From Candidatus Omnitrophota bacterium (GTDB lineage: Bacteria > Omnitrophota > Omnitrophia > Omnitrophales > Abzuiibacteriaceae), in contig JACQQN010000029.1 of NCBI GenBank assembly GCA_016206995.1, forward strand, positions 1 to 18,907: 18,907 bases of DNA. The letters are read 5' to 3'. Both the position numbers and the translations under genes were made by a program. The notes under the pieces are model-generated. The model was not told the origin of the DNA and did not search any database. It saw only the letters and a program-made list of their open reading frames with translations. This document shows, one piece after another, positions 7,079 to 15,373 of this stretch (position 1 is its first letter; each line of letters begins with the position of its first letter).

Positions 7079-7084
7079 ATTATA
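7079..7084 (-). promoter_or_regulatory. Candidate -10 box for the small basic protein operon
   Basis: A perfect TATAAT on the minus strand, giving a predicted leader of about 30 bases before the strong Shine-Dalgarno. No matching -35 box is seen at 16-18 bases, so the promoter is tentative. It falls in the 92-base gap after the short SPOR gene. Confidence 0.4.
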
Positions 7085-7134
7085 ACCTAAGTGTCGCTTG
7101 CTTTTCTAGTGCGAATTTGAAGGAAAAGTAGGAA

Positions 7135-7782
7135 CTAGGCGTGCGGATTAGGTCTTACAAATGCATCCACGTAAGACCCTTTGGACTTAAATTCGTTTAA
7201 AAGGGGCCTTGCACTAGCTACGCTGTCAAAACCCCCGATACAAACTTCGAAATATTTGCCGCGTTCAATAAAAAATGGGTCCCCTTTTTTAACTGATAAT
7301 AATTTTGCAATTTCACGCTCAGCTTGTTCACGTTTTAAAACCGTAGCAACTTGAATCGTATACTTACCTTTTGGCGAACTAATAGCCTCTTCCGGTTGCG
7401 AAGAGTTTAAAGCATCTCCTGCAAAACTATTTACAGACCTTGGAAGCGTTTCGACTTCAGTTTTTGGGGCTGGCCTAGCTTGAGTTACATCTATTTTTAT
7501 TTCCGCAAGTTCTGTTTTAATAACATTTGGACTTTCAGGATTCGGTTGTGTTGTCGGAAGCGTTCCAATATGTGCTGTAAATGTTTGCAGCTCCCGCTCT
7601 CCATTACGACGCCCGCGCTCGTAGCCAAATGAATAGGTTAAAACAAACAAAATAAGAAAAGCGATCAGCAATAAAATAATTTTATCGAGGCTGAGCATTA
7701 ATTGGTTACGAGAAAAAAAGGACGACGCACCTTGTGTACGCCCCGCATTTTGATCTTCTAGAAAAAGTTCGCCTTGGACCAT
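7135..7782 (-). CDS. SPOR-domain membrane protein, short form
   Basis: 215 residues: a short cytoplasmic N-terminus, one membrane segment (about 33-52, LDKIILLLIAFLILFVLTYS) followed by charged YERGRRNGER, a flexible periplasmic linker (about 65-138), and a C-terminal SPOR domain (about 139-211, KYTIQVATVLKREQAEREI). The expected role is attachment to septal peptidoglycan during cell division. It has the same plan as the 317-residue protein at 5282-6235, but the linker and cytoplasmic parts share no obvious sequence, so this may be an old duplication or independent SPOR acquisition. It lies after the lepB terminator and before the TATAAT of the small basic protein gene, so it may be a single-gene unit; its own promoter was not found. 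Confidence 0.85.
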   Translation of the reverse strand: MVQGELFLEDQNAGRTQGASSFFSRNQLMLSLDKIILLLIAFLILFVLTYSFGYERGRRNGERELQTFTAHIGTLPTTQPNPESPNVIKTELAEIKIDVTQARPAPKTEVETLPRSVNSFAGDALNSSQPEEAISSPKGKYTIQVATVLKREQAEREIAKLLSVKKGDPFFIERGKYFEVCIGGFDSVASARPLLNEFKSKGSYVDAFVRPNPHA

Positions 7783-7830
7783 CTTTTTTCAACCGTGGTA
7801 TTTTTAACGACCATTCCTATAAAAAATTAA

Positions 7831-7852
7831 CTGGAAAAATCATTTTTTCCAG
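7831..7852 (-). terminator. Rho-independent-like terminator after lepB
   Basis: A perfect 9-base-pair stem (CTGGAAAAA with TTTTTCCAG) around a 4-base loop, 2 bases after the lepB stop. On the minus strand it is followed by TTAATTTTTTAT. Only four of the stem pairs are G-C... specifically the CTGG end contributes three, so the stem is AT-rich, but position and T-run fit a terminator of the batD-lepB operon. On the plus strand no T-run follows. Confidence 0.65.
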
Positions 7853-7854
7853 GA

Positions 7855-8511
7855 TTAATGAGCCCAGCCAACTCGTTTGGGCGGCCACCAAATGACCACT
7901 GCTCGACCAATCATATCCTTTTCCGGGACAAATCCCCAATTTCGGCTATCGCTTGAGTGGCCGCTGTTGTCACCCAGAACAAAAAATGACTTTGGCGGAA
8001 TCGTAAACTTTTCACCTTCCTTCCCATACTGCCAATCGTTTCGATTGTAATAGTAAACATTGCGAATGCCATTAGGCTCTTCGAGCTTCGCACCGTTCAC
8101 ATAAATGCTTCCATCACGAATCTCAACTTCTTCCCCACCAAATGCGATCAATCGTTTCACGAAATCTTTCTTTGGGTCGAGCGGGTATTTAAATACAACA
8201 ATTTCACCACGCTTGGGCGGATGAAACCGATACGTTAATTTATCTACGAAAATCCGATCCCCAACCATTAACGTCGGCTCCATGGATCCCGTTGGAATTT
8301 TATAGGGACCGATCAGAAACGTACGGATTGCAACTGCAAGAATGATTGCGATGACAAGCGGTTCACCCCACTCTTTCCACTTGTCGTAAAGCCACTTTTT
8401 TGGTTCGCGTCGAAAAAACTGAATATCTTCCATTATTTTCTGTCTGTTCAAAATCAAAAAAGTTAAAATTGCGAATGCGATTAAAACTTTCATTGTGGAA
8501 CCCAGCTTCAT
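7855..8511 (-). CDS. lepB: Signal peptidase I
   Basis: 218 residues. It cleaves signal peptides from exported preproteins on the outer face of the inner membrane. The catalytic serine is Ser76 in GSMEPTL and the general-base lysine is Lys119 in DFVKR; the C-terminal signature GDNSGHSSDSRNWG covers 180-193. Two hydrophobic segments (about 9-22 and 50-67) precede the catalytic domain, as in enterobacterial LepB. The gene begins 2 bases after the lepA stop, the widespread lepA-lepB arrangement, and is the last gene before the hairpin at 7831-7852. The ATG at 8511 has no strong ribosome site, so translation is probably coupled to lepA; Met7 is a possible alternative start that would shorten the first hydrophobic segment. 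Confidence 0.96.
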   Translation of the reverse strand: MKLGSTMKVLIAFAILTFLILNRQKIMEDIQFFRREPKKWLYDKWKEWGEPLVIAIILAVAIRTFLIGPYKIPTGSMEPTLMVGDRIFVDKLTYRFHPPKRGEIVVFKYPLDPKKDFVKRLIAFGGEEVEIRDGSIYVNGAKLEEPNGIRNVYYYNRNDWQYGKEGEKFTIPPKSFFVLGDNSGHSSDSRNWGFVPEKDMIGRAVVIWWPPKRVGWAH

Positions 8512-8513
8512 TT

Positions 8514-10295
8514 CTAATCGATTTTTAAAATTGAAATAAAAGCCTCTTGAGGCAAATCAATCTTTCCGATTCGCTTCATGCGCTTTTTTCCTTCTTTTTG
8601 CTTTTCCCAAAGTTTCCGTTTTCTTGTAATGTCCCCACCATAACATTTAGCAGTAACATTTTTACCCATGGGTTTCACGGAACTTCGCGCAATAATTTTT
8701 GATCCAATGGCTGCTTGAATAGCTACTTCAAAAAGTTGGCGCGGGATAACCTCTTTCAACTTTTCAGCAAGCGCCTTACCGCGATAATATGCCTTTTCCC
8801 GATGGGTAATAATTGAAAGTGCATCCACAGGCTCTGAGTTAATTAAAATATCCATCTTCACAAGGTCTGAAGGCCGATATCCGGTCAATTCGTAATTAAA
8901 GGAACCGTATCCGCTCGTCATCGATTTGATTTTATCATAGAAGTCCATCAGAACTTCAGAAAACGGGAGGTCGTACGCCAGCATGGCCCGTGTTGGGTCA
9001 AGGTAATCCGTGCTGATATAATTTCCACGTCTTTCCTGGCACAATTGCATAATAACACCAAGTGCCGATACCGGAAGAATGATGTGGGCGCGAATATAAG
9101 GTTCTGCAATTTCTTCAATATGATGTGGGGACGGCATCTTCGTTGGGTTGTCCAACATGATTTCTTCGAGATCAGTCTTGATAATTCGGTAAACCACATT
9201 GGGCGCTGTGATTAAAAGGTCGAGATCAAATTCGCGTTCCAAACGTTCTCGAATAATATCCATATGAAGGAGTCCTAAAAATCCACACCGAAAACCAAGC
9301 CCGAGCGATGCAGATGTCTCGGGTTCAAATGAAATTGACGAGTCATTTAATTTCAATTTCTCAAGCGCGTCTTTCAGCGGAATAAAATCTTTGCTGTTGA
9401 CTGGGAAAAGCCCACAAAACACCATGGGTTTAATCTCTTTGTAACCCGGCAATGCTTCGCTGGCGTGCATGTCCGCATTGGTGACGGTGTCACCCACTTG
9501 CACATGTGACACTTCTTTAATATTTCCGCAAAGATAGCCTACTTCACCCGCACCTAACTCTTGAACCGACTCCGGATGAGGATTAAAGACTCCTAGCTCT
9601 TCAACCTCATAAACTTGCCCTGTCTGCATGAATAGAACCCGCCCACCGACATGAATTTTCCCTTCAAACACGCGTAAATAGGCAATGACACCTTTGTAGG
9701 AATCGTACTTGGAATCAAATACAAGCGCTTTAGCGGGTTGGCTCGAGTCTCCAGCAGGGGCAGGAATCCGTTCAATAATGGCTTTCAAGATTTCTTCAGT
9801 GCCCTCTCCTGTTTTTGCGCTAGACGTTAAGATTTCAGATTCATTAATTGAGAGCAGGTTGGCAATTTCTTTTCGGATTTTCGGAATATCAGCACTGGGT
9901 AAATCAATTTTTGTAATCACAGGAATAATTTCCAAATTTGCTTCACGGGCAAGATAAAGATTAGTCATTGTTTGCGCTTCGACCCCTTGTGCGGCATCGA
10001 CCAAAAGGAGCGCACCTTCACAGGCCGATAAACTTTTGGATACTTCATAGGTAAAGTCAATATGACCTGGTGTATCAATGAAATTAAGCCAATGATCGCG
10101 ATATTTGATCCGAACCGCTCTTGCTTTTATGGTAATTCCACGTTCCCGCTCCAAATCCATATCATCTAAAAACTGAGCATGAAATTCACGTACAGAAATC
10201 GCTTGGGTCAAAAGCAGGAAACGGTCCGACAGCGTTGACTTGCCGTGATCGATATGAGCGATGATGGAGAAATTTCTAATTTTGGAAATATCCAC
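8514..10295 (-). CDS. lepA: Elongation factor 4 (LepA), ribosome-associated GTPase
   Basis: 593 residues, close to the family norm of about 600. GTPase motifs are intact: G1 AHIDHGKS at 13-20, G2 RGITI at 52-56, G3 DTPGH at 74-78 and G4 TKID at 128-131. Downstream are EF-G-like domains and the LepA-specific C-terminal domain with the conserved KPMGKNVTAKCYGGD and RKRKLWEKQKEGKKRMK stretches. The protein acts on the ribosome during translation initiation or back-translocation under stress. The start is GTG at 10295, 6 bases after the rpe stop; the first residues MDISKIRNFSIIAHIDHGK fit the family, which supports that start. Confidence 0.97.
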   Translation of the reverse strand: MDISKIRNFSIIAHIDHGKSTLSDRFLLLTQAISVREFHAQFLDDMDLERERGITIKARAVRIKYRDHWLNFIDTPGHIDFTYEVSKSLSACEGALLLVDAAQGVEAQTMTNLYLAREANLEIIPVITKIDLPSADIPKIRKEIANLLSINESEILTSSAKTGEGTEEILKAIIERIPAPAGDSSQPAKALVFDSKYDSYKGVIAYLRVFEGKIHVGGRVLFMQTGQVYEVEELGVFNPHPESVQELGAGEVGYLCGNIKEVSHVQVGDTVTNADMHASEALPGYKEIKPMVFCGLFPVNSKDFIPLKDALEKLKLNDSSISFEPETSASLGLGFRCGFLGLLHMDIIRERLEREFDLDLLITAPNVVYRIIKTDLEEIMLDNPTKMPSPHHIEEIAEPYIRAHIILPVSALGVIMQLCQERRGNYISTDYLDPTRAMLAYDLPFSEVLMDFYDKIKSMTSGYGSFNYELTGYRPSDLVKMDILINSEPVDALSIITHREKAYYRGKALAEKLKEVIPRQLFEVAIQAAIGSKIIARSSVKPMGKNVTAKCYGGDITRKRKLWEKQKEGKKRMKRIGKIDLPQEAFISILKID

Positions 10296-10301
10296 AAAAA
10301 A

Positions 10302-10970
10302 TCACATAAATGCTTGGCGGAGGTCGCCAATGCTTTTCTTTCTATCTTTTGCGTTAAAAATTGCACTCCCCGCCACAAAAATATCCACCCCTGCTTCTCT
10401 GGTAACGCGTGCTGTGTCTGGCGCAATTCCACCATCAACAGAAATCAGCCCTTCAAAAACCGGACGAAGCTCTTTAATTTTTTGAACCATCTGCGGCATG
10501 AATTTTTGTCCACCAAACCCAGGTTCAACCGTCATGACCAATACCAAATCAACTTCGGCAAGAAACGGTCGGATGGCTCCAATTCCTGTTTTGGGACGGA
10601 GTGAGATACCAACTTTTGCGCCCAACTTCTTGATTTGTTTCAATGTCAGCGAAACATCCTGGCACGCTTCCACATGAACCGTGATCCAATCTGACCCCGC
10701 ATCGCGAAATTCTTTTATGTAACGAATAGGATCTTCAATCATTAAATGAACGTCGAGGGGAAGTTTTGTCACTTTGCGAATGGAGCGAATGACGGTGGGG
10801 CCGATTGTAATATTTGGAACAAAATGCCCATCCATCACATCCACATGGATCAAATCGCAGCCTGCGGACTCCACTTCGCGAATTTCTTCACCAATTTTAC
10901 TGAAATCTGCCGACAAAATACTAGGTGCAATGAGCGCGCGCTTTTTCATGTCAACTGCAACTGCACTCAT
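10302..10970 (-). CDS. rpe: Ribulose-phosphate 3-epimerase
   Basis: 222 residues from the start chosen here. It interconverts ribulose 5-phosphate and xylulose 5-phosphate in the pentose phosphate pathway, using a (beta/alpha)8 barrel with a metal site. Seen are APSILSADF (15-23), HVDVMDG with His42 and Asp44, HLMIEDP with His75, the phosphate loop VEPGFGGQ (148-155) and Asp179 in VDGG. The frame stays open to an ATG at 11009, giving 235 residues, but that start overlaps the peptidase gene by 59 bases and adds a non-family extension. ATG 10970 has AAGG about 11 bases upstream; ATG 10949, directly before KKRALIAPS, fits the family start but lacks a ribosome site. The true start is one of the latter two. 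Confidence 0.94.
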   Translation of the reverse strand: MSAVAVDMKKRALIAPSILSADFSKIGEEIREVESAGCDLIHVDVMDGHFVPNITIGPTVIRSIRKVTKLPLDVHLMIEDPIRYIKEFRDAGSDWITVHVEACQDVSLTLKQIKKLGAKVGISLRPKTGIGAIRPFLAEVDLVLVMTVEPGFGGQKFMPQMVQKIKELRPVFEGLISVDGGIAPDTARVTREAGVDIFVAGSAIFNAKDRKKSIGDLRQAFM

Positions 10971-12222
10971 TTTTAATTTGGCCTTCAAATTCATCTCCAT
11001 AAGAACCAATTAATGAAAAATTGATTGCTTCTGTTTTAAAAATTTTCTTGGCAAGTTCATGAATATCTTCGCTAGTCACTTTCTCAACATTTTTTCGGAT
11101 TTCATCTTGATTGGGTAATTCATTCCGAAACAGCATTCGCTCACCAAGCCACAGCATATGGTCTAGCGTATCTTCAAGGCCCAAGGCAAACTGTCCAATA
11201 AAGTAATCTTTCGCGCGGCGTAATTCACCACTTGAAACACGACCTGTTTTCAAACGTTTAAGTTCGCGCATAATCACATGCACCGCCAGGCGTGCTTTTT
11301 TCGGCTCAACACCTGCTGAAATGGACACAGCACCTGCATCTTCAAAAAAGCTAAGGCCGGAGCGAATTTCATAAGCCAATCCTCGTTTTTCACGAACTTC
11401 TTCAAAAAGTCGTGAGCTCATATTCGCACCGAGAATGACGTTGAGGACTGCAAGCTTGTGTCGATCTGGATGCATTTTAGGAAGTCCGTGAAAACCAATC
11501 GCAAAGTGCATTTGCTCTGTCTTCTTATTAATAAAATAAAAACGTGGCTTTCCTTGCCTCGAGGCAGCAGAATCCCAATGAGAAACTTCTTTAGATTTTT
11601 TGTGGCTAAATAATTTATCCGTTAATTCGCAAATTTCAGCATGATCAACTTCGCCACAAAACGCAACGAGCAAATTCTTTGGATGATAATACCGCTCCAT
11701 GTAATCACGTAATTCCTTAGCGCTCAACCGGCCAACCGTATCCACCGTACCTGCAATAGGACGCCCAAGCGCTTGGTCTGGCCATAAAAGTTCACCCAAT
11801 ATTTCCTGAACATGGTGCGATGGAAGATCAAGGTACATTTTGATTTCTTCGAGAATCACGGTTCTTTCTTTTTCAAATTCTTTTGGATCAAGAAGCGAGT
11901 GGTTCACCATATCTGTAAGCACATCGAAAGCTTTGTTCGCATAATTTCGTAATATTTTCACGAAATAACAGGTTGATTCTTCACCGGTAAATGCATTAAA
12001 AACACCTCCCAAGCCTTCCACATCTGCTTTGATTTTACGAGTCGACCGATATTTCGTCCCCTTAAATAACATGTGTTCCAAAAAATGAGAAACTCCATTG
12101 ATGCGCTGTGGTTCAAAACGGCTCCCCACCCGCGCCCACACGCCAAGCGCCATAGAGTTCCGATCATTTAGTCTAGCTGTCACAACTCGTATTCCACTCT
12201 GTAATTTAGTTAGTTGATACAT
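10951..12222 (-). CDS. M16 family zinc metallopeptidase (processing-peptidase-like)
   Basis: 423 residues, the size of single-subunit bacterial M16B peptidases related to mitochondrial processing peptidase beta and Bacillus YmxG. The inverted zinc motif HFLEH is at 46-50, with the third ligand Glu126 in ILEEI 76 residues on, the typical distance. The R-Y pair region of the second half, SSRLFEEVREKRGLAYEI, is also present, so both half-domains look complete and the enzyme should be active. No signal peptide is visible, so it probably acts in the cytoplasm; the substrate is unknown. The start at 12222 overlaps the end of yqgF by 17 bases, and the end overlaps rpe by up to 20 bases for the start chosen there. 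Confidence 0.93.
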   Translation of the reverse strand: MYQLTKLQSGIRVVTARLNDRNSMALGVWARVGSRFEPQRINGVSHFLEHMLFKGTKYRSTRKIKADVEGLGGVFNAFTGEESTCYFVKILRNYANKAFDVLTDMVNHSLLDPKEFEKERTVILEEIKMYLDLPSHHVQEILGELLWPDQALGRPIAGTVDTVGRLSAKELRDYMERYYHPKNLLVAFCGEVDHAEICELTDKLFSHKKSKEVSHWDSAASRQGKPRFYFINKKTEQMHFAIGFHGLPKMHPDRHKLAVLNVILGANMSSRLFEEVREKRGLAYEIRSGLSFFEDAGAVSISAGVEPKKARLAVHVIMRELKRLKTGRVSSGELRRAKDYFIGQFALGLEDTLDHMLWLGERMLFRNELPNQDEIRKNVEKVTSEDIHELAKKIFKTEAINFSLIGSYGDEFEGQIKNECSCS

Positions 12223-12643
12223 GAGAATTTGTTAACCTCCGGTGATCCAAATAGCTTTGAAGCATGATAGCAGCTGCAAGCGCATCTTTCTTCTCTTTAC
12301 GCTTTTGAATGCTTAGATTGCCCTCTCTCAAAATTCGCTCGGCTTCTTTACTGGTAAAGCGCTCGTCCCAAACTTGAATCTCGCGGGGCGTTATTTTTTT
12401 TAATCCTTCCACAAACTTCATCACACGAACTACTTCAACCTTTTCTTCTCCCGTCGTTCTCTTTGGTAAACCAACCACAATCATCTCGGCTCGAGTTTCA
12501 TCTACAAACAACTTTAACTGCTTCCAGATTTCAGCTTCTTTTCGATATACAACACAGCCAATGGCTTCCGCAAAACGACCAAGCTCATCAGAGCATGCTA
12601 CACCAATCCGTCTTTCGCCATAATCTAAACCAAGGTAAATCAC
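12206..12643 (-). CDS. yqgF: YqgF/RuvX family Holliday junction resolvase-like RNase H-fold protein
   Basis: 145 residues, the usual size of the family. Seen are the first acidic residue in LGLDYGERRIG (Asp7), the block VVGLPKRTTGEE (57-67), VWDERFTS at 91-98 with Glu94, and the C-terminal acid Asp120 in KKDALAAAIMLQSYLD. The fold is RNase H-like; members are linked to Holliday junction resolution and, in Escherichia coli, to maturation of the 16S rRNA 5' end. The start is GTG at 12643, 2 bases after the trpA stop, with AAAGAG upstream. Its last 17 bases overlap the M16 peptidase gene, so translational coupling is likely. Confidence 0.93.
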   Translation of the reverse strand: MIYLGLDYGERRIGVACSDELGRFAEAIGCVVYRKEAEIWKQLKLFVDETRAEMIVVGLPKRTTGEEKVEVVRVMKFVEGLKKITPREIQVWDERFTSKEAERILREGNLSIQKRKEKKDALAAAIMLQSYLDHRRLTNSHVSTN

Positions 12644-12645
12644 GA

Positions 12646-13440
12646 TCAGCTGCTCTTTGCGGCGTCAACAAGCGATTTTACAAACTGAACTGTTTTCCCG
12701 ATACCGGGGCCGCTTGTTGCGAGTGAATTGATGATTGCGCTGCCAACAATCACGCCATCTGCAAATCGACAAATCTGCTTTGCTTGCTTTGCAGACGAAA
12801 CCCCAAACCCAACCAGCACTGCTTTATCGGTCAGGCGCTTAATTTTCCTCACTTGCGATGCCACATCGTTCGGAAGCGCTTTACGAACACCCGTAACACC
12901 CTTGAGCGAAACGTAATAAACAAATCCTTCTGATTTTTGAACAATCGAGCGCATTCGGTTGGGTTCTGTTGTAGGTGCCACCAGATGAATTTGCGCTAAT
13001 CGATATTTTCTAAAAAACTTGTCACTTGTTTTTGCTTCTTCCGGGGGAAGATCGGGAATAACGACGCCCTCAAATCCAGATTCGTGAAGCAATTTTGCAA
13101 ATGTCTCAACGCCTCGATGAAGTATTGGATTAAAATATGAAAAAAATACAATCGGAATATTGCAACCTTCACGTCTTAGTGCCTTCACGATGTCAAAAGC
13201 ATCATGCAATTGAATGTGGCGCCTTAACGCATCATCAGAAGCTTTTTGAATCGTTGGTCCATCTGCTAAAGGATCTGAAAATGGAAATCCAAGCTCAACA
13301 ATATCGACCCCTATTTTGTCAAACGCGCGGATTAATTGCTTGGTATGGCTTAACGAAGGAAAACCAAGTGTTAAAAATGCGCAGACAATTTTTTCTTTTC
13401 TTCGAACTTTCTGTTTTAAACTTTGTGTGAAGGAATTCAT
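12646..13440 (-). CDS. trpA: Tryptophan synthase alpha chain
   Basis: 264 residues, a (beta/alpha)8 barrel that cleaves indole-3-glycerol phosphate to indole and glyceraldehyde 3-phosphate; the indole is channelled to TrpB. The catalytic Glu49 and Asp60 are in VELGFPFSDPLADGPTIQ, with numbering identical to the Escherichia coli enzyme. The phosphate-binding region GFGVSSAKQ and the DGVIVGSAI segment are present near the C-terminus. The start ATG overlaps the trpB stop by 4 bases (ATGA), the usual coupled order trpB-trpA. No other tryptophan genes are adjacent; upstream of trpB is a Bat-type gene and downstream is yqgF. Confidence 0.96.
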   Translation of the reverse strand: MNSFTQSLKQKVRRKEKIVCAFLTLGFPSLSHTKQLIRAFDKIGVDIVELGFPFSDPLADGPTIQKASDDALRRHIQLHDAFDIVKALRREGCNIPIVFFSYFNPILHRGVETFAKLLHESGFEGVVIPDLPPEEAKTSDKFFRKYRLAQIHLVAPTTEPNRMRSIVQKSEGFVYYVSLKGVTGVRKALPNDVASQVRKIKRLTDKAVLVGFGVSSAKQAKQICRFADGVIVGSAIINSLATSGPGIGKTVQFVKSLVDAAKSS

Positions 13441-14618
13441 AGATAATGCCTGACGATATCAATATCTTTGTCGCCTCGGCCCGATAAACAAATAATGATA
13501 CTATCATTTTTGCTCAACTTCTTGGCGTATCGCGATGTAAATGCGACCGCATGCGCCGATTCAAGCGCAGGCATAATCCCTTCCATCTTGGTCAAAAGAT
13601 CAAAAGCGTCAATTGCTTCGTGATCGGTTGCGCTGACATACTGGACACGTTTTACTTTCTTAAGATACGCGTGTTCGGGGCCTACGGACGGATAATCAAG
13701 ACCCGCTGAAATTGAATGTGCAATTTTGACTTGGCCATCACCATCTTGCAGTAAGTAACTTTTCATTCCGTGTAAAACACCAACAGAACCCTTACCGATT
13801 GACGCGGCATGTTGATTTGTATTCAAACCTTTTCCAGCGGCCTCAACACCAATCAACGTAACCCTTTCATTTATAAAGGGATAGAAAAACCCTATGGCGT
13901 TACTTCCGCCACCAATGCAAGCGATCATAGCGCGCGGCATTTGTTTGATTTTTTTTTGAATTTGTATTTTAACTTCCTTCCCAATCACACTCTGAAGATC
14001 GCGGACCAACATGGGATACGGATGGGGCCCCACCACAGATCCAATCAAGTAATGTGTATTTTCAACATTCGTTACCCAATCACGAATGGCTTCACTCGTC
14101 GCATCTTTCAACGTCTTCGAGCCAGCCGTGACGGGAATCACGCGAGCTCCTAACAGTTTCATTCGATACACATTAAGCGCTTGACGTTTCACATCTTCTT
14201 CGCCCATATAGACGTCACAGGACAAATTAAAAACGCGCGCAGCTGTTGCGCTTGCAACTCCATGCTGACCCGCCCCTGTTTCTGCTACAATTCGTTTTTT
14301 CCCAAGACGAACCGCAAGCAGCCCTTGTCCAATCGCATTATTGATTTTATGCGCACCGGTATGGCATAAGTCTTCACGTTTCAAATAAATTTGAGCGCCC
14401 CCAATTTTTTTTGTAAGTTGACGCGCAAAGTAAAGTGGCGTCGGCCGGCCCGCATAATCAACAAGCAAATTCTTGAGTTCAGCTTGAAATTTTCGGTCTC
14501 GCTTCGCTTGTTGGTAAGCGCGCGTCAATTCGTCGAGCGCGTGAATTAGCGTTTCAGGAACAAAACGCCCCCCAAATTCAAGAAAGTGACCTAAATGATC
14601 CGGTAATTTTTTTGTCAT
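13437..14618 (-). CDS. trpB: Tryptophan synthase beta chain
   Basis: 393 residues, the normal length for TrpB1. It condenses indole with serine using pyridoxal phosphate. The cofactor lysine is Lys91 in GAHKINNAIGQ; the catalytic Glu113 lies in AETGAGQHG, and the phosphate-binding loop GGGSNAIG is at 236-243. The N-terminal FGGRFVPETL region, needed for the alpha-beta interface, is present, so this is the canonical alpha-coupled form rather than TrpB2. The start at 14618 overlaps the batE stop in an ATGA, so translation is coupled to an envelope gene rather than to another trp gene. No leader peptide or attenuator was found ahead of it, as expected inside an operon. Confidence 0.97.
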   Translation of the reverse strand: MTKKLPDHLGHFLEFGGRFVPETLIHALDELTRAYQQAKRDRKFQAELKNLLVDYAGRPTPLYFARQLTKKIGGAQIYLKREDLCHTGAHKINNAIGQGLLAVRLGKKRIVAETGAGQHGVASATAARVFNLSCDVYMGEEDVKRQALNVYRMKLLGARVIPVTAGSKTLKDATSEAIRDWVTNVENTHYLIGSVVGPHPYPMLVRDLQSVIGKEVKIQIQKKIKQMPRAMIACIGGGSNAIGFFYPFINERVTLIGVEAAGKGLNTNQHAASIGKGSVGVLHGMKSYLLQDGDGQVKIAHSISAGLDYPSVGPEHAYLKKVKRVQYVSATDHEAIDAFDLLTKMEGIMPALESAHAVAFTSRYAKKLSKNDSIIICLSGRGDKDIDIVRHYL

Positions 14619-15373
14619 ATGATTTCAATTCCATCTTTTGGTACCCACCCGTTTTCTTGATTGAGCAGCGAAATTCGGTACCAGTCATCCAGTTTCTCCT
14701 CGACGTTCACTTGTATTCCTTCGACCAAACTAAACGCAAGCTTATCAGTTTTTGATGGCCCATAGCGAACATCCACTTTGTCCTGAACTACAACGGCGGG
14801 TTTTTGGACTCTAGTTTGGTGAAACTTAAGATATGCTAAAACGCTAAAAATTACCAAGATGACAAGGAGCGTTCGCTGTAAACCTTCAGAAAAGATTGGC
14901 CGTTTTCGCATCAACATAAAAATCCAACTCAGGCCCAACGCAAAGTAAATCATGAAGCACACAAATAACAACTCCTTGAAGCGGATGTATCGAAGCCCTT
15001 CGGAAATCATTCGGTAGTACCAGTTGCGCTTGTCATCAACCCGATACTCAATCAAACTTTTCGCATATTTCAAATTCTGAAGACAATCAGGATTTCGCGG
15101 GGCAAGCCGCAGCGACCGAGAATAGCCGACAATGGCTTCTCCTAATTGATTGGTTTTAAACGCGGCGTTTCCAAAATTGTAATAAACTTCAGGCAGTTGA
15201 AGCGTTTTCAATACTTGCTCATAGTTCTCATAGGCCTTTTGATAAGATTGTTGCCGATAAGCTTCATTGCCTTGCTGAAATAACGTCACCGCATCTTCAG
15301 CATGAACCAACTTGAATGATACGAAAACAAAAACACTTAGAAGAAATACTACGATAGAAACTGGGTAGCGCAT
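14615..15373 (-). CDS. BatE-like protein: TPR repeats, two membrane segments and SH3-like domain
   Basis: 252 residues. A signal peptide (about 1-25, ending VHA before ED) leads to two or three TPR units (about 28-95: LFQQGNEAYRQQSYQKAYEN, then VYYNFGNAAFKTNQLGEAI). Two hydrophobic segments (about 133-155 and 167-182) follow, then a bacterial SH3-like domain (about 193-252) with DVRYGPS and a C-terminal NGWVPKDGIEII. This is the layout of BatE in Bat (Bacteroides aerotolerance) gene clusters, where proteins work with a MoxR-type ATPase and VWA proteins in envelope homeostasis. The gene is joined to batD by a 1-base overlap and to trpB by a 4-base overlap. Confidence 0.82.
   Translation of the reverse strand: MRYPVSIVVFLLSVFVFVSFKLVHAEDAVTLFQQGNEAYRQQSYQKAYENYEQVLKTLQLPEVYYNFGNAAFKTNQLGEAIVGYSRSLRLAPRNPDCLQNLKYAKSLIEYRVDDKRNWYYRMISEGLRYIRFKELLFVCFMIYFALGLSWIFMLMRKRPIFSEGLQRTLLVILVIFSVLAYLKFHQTRVQKPAVVVQDKVDVRYGPSKTDKLAFSLVEGIQVNVEEKLDDWYRISLLNQENGWVPKDGIEII

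Noticed and set aside
10245..10604. 119-residue plus-strand open frame opposite rpe and lepA
   Set aside because: It is the shadow of two conserved genes, spans their junction and resembles no known protein.
10302..11009. Long form of ribulose-phosphate 3-epimerase from ATG 11009
   Set aside because: It adds a 13-residue extension not expected in the family and overlaps the peptidase gene by 59 bases, while a shorter start is available.
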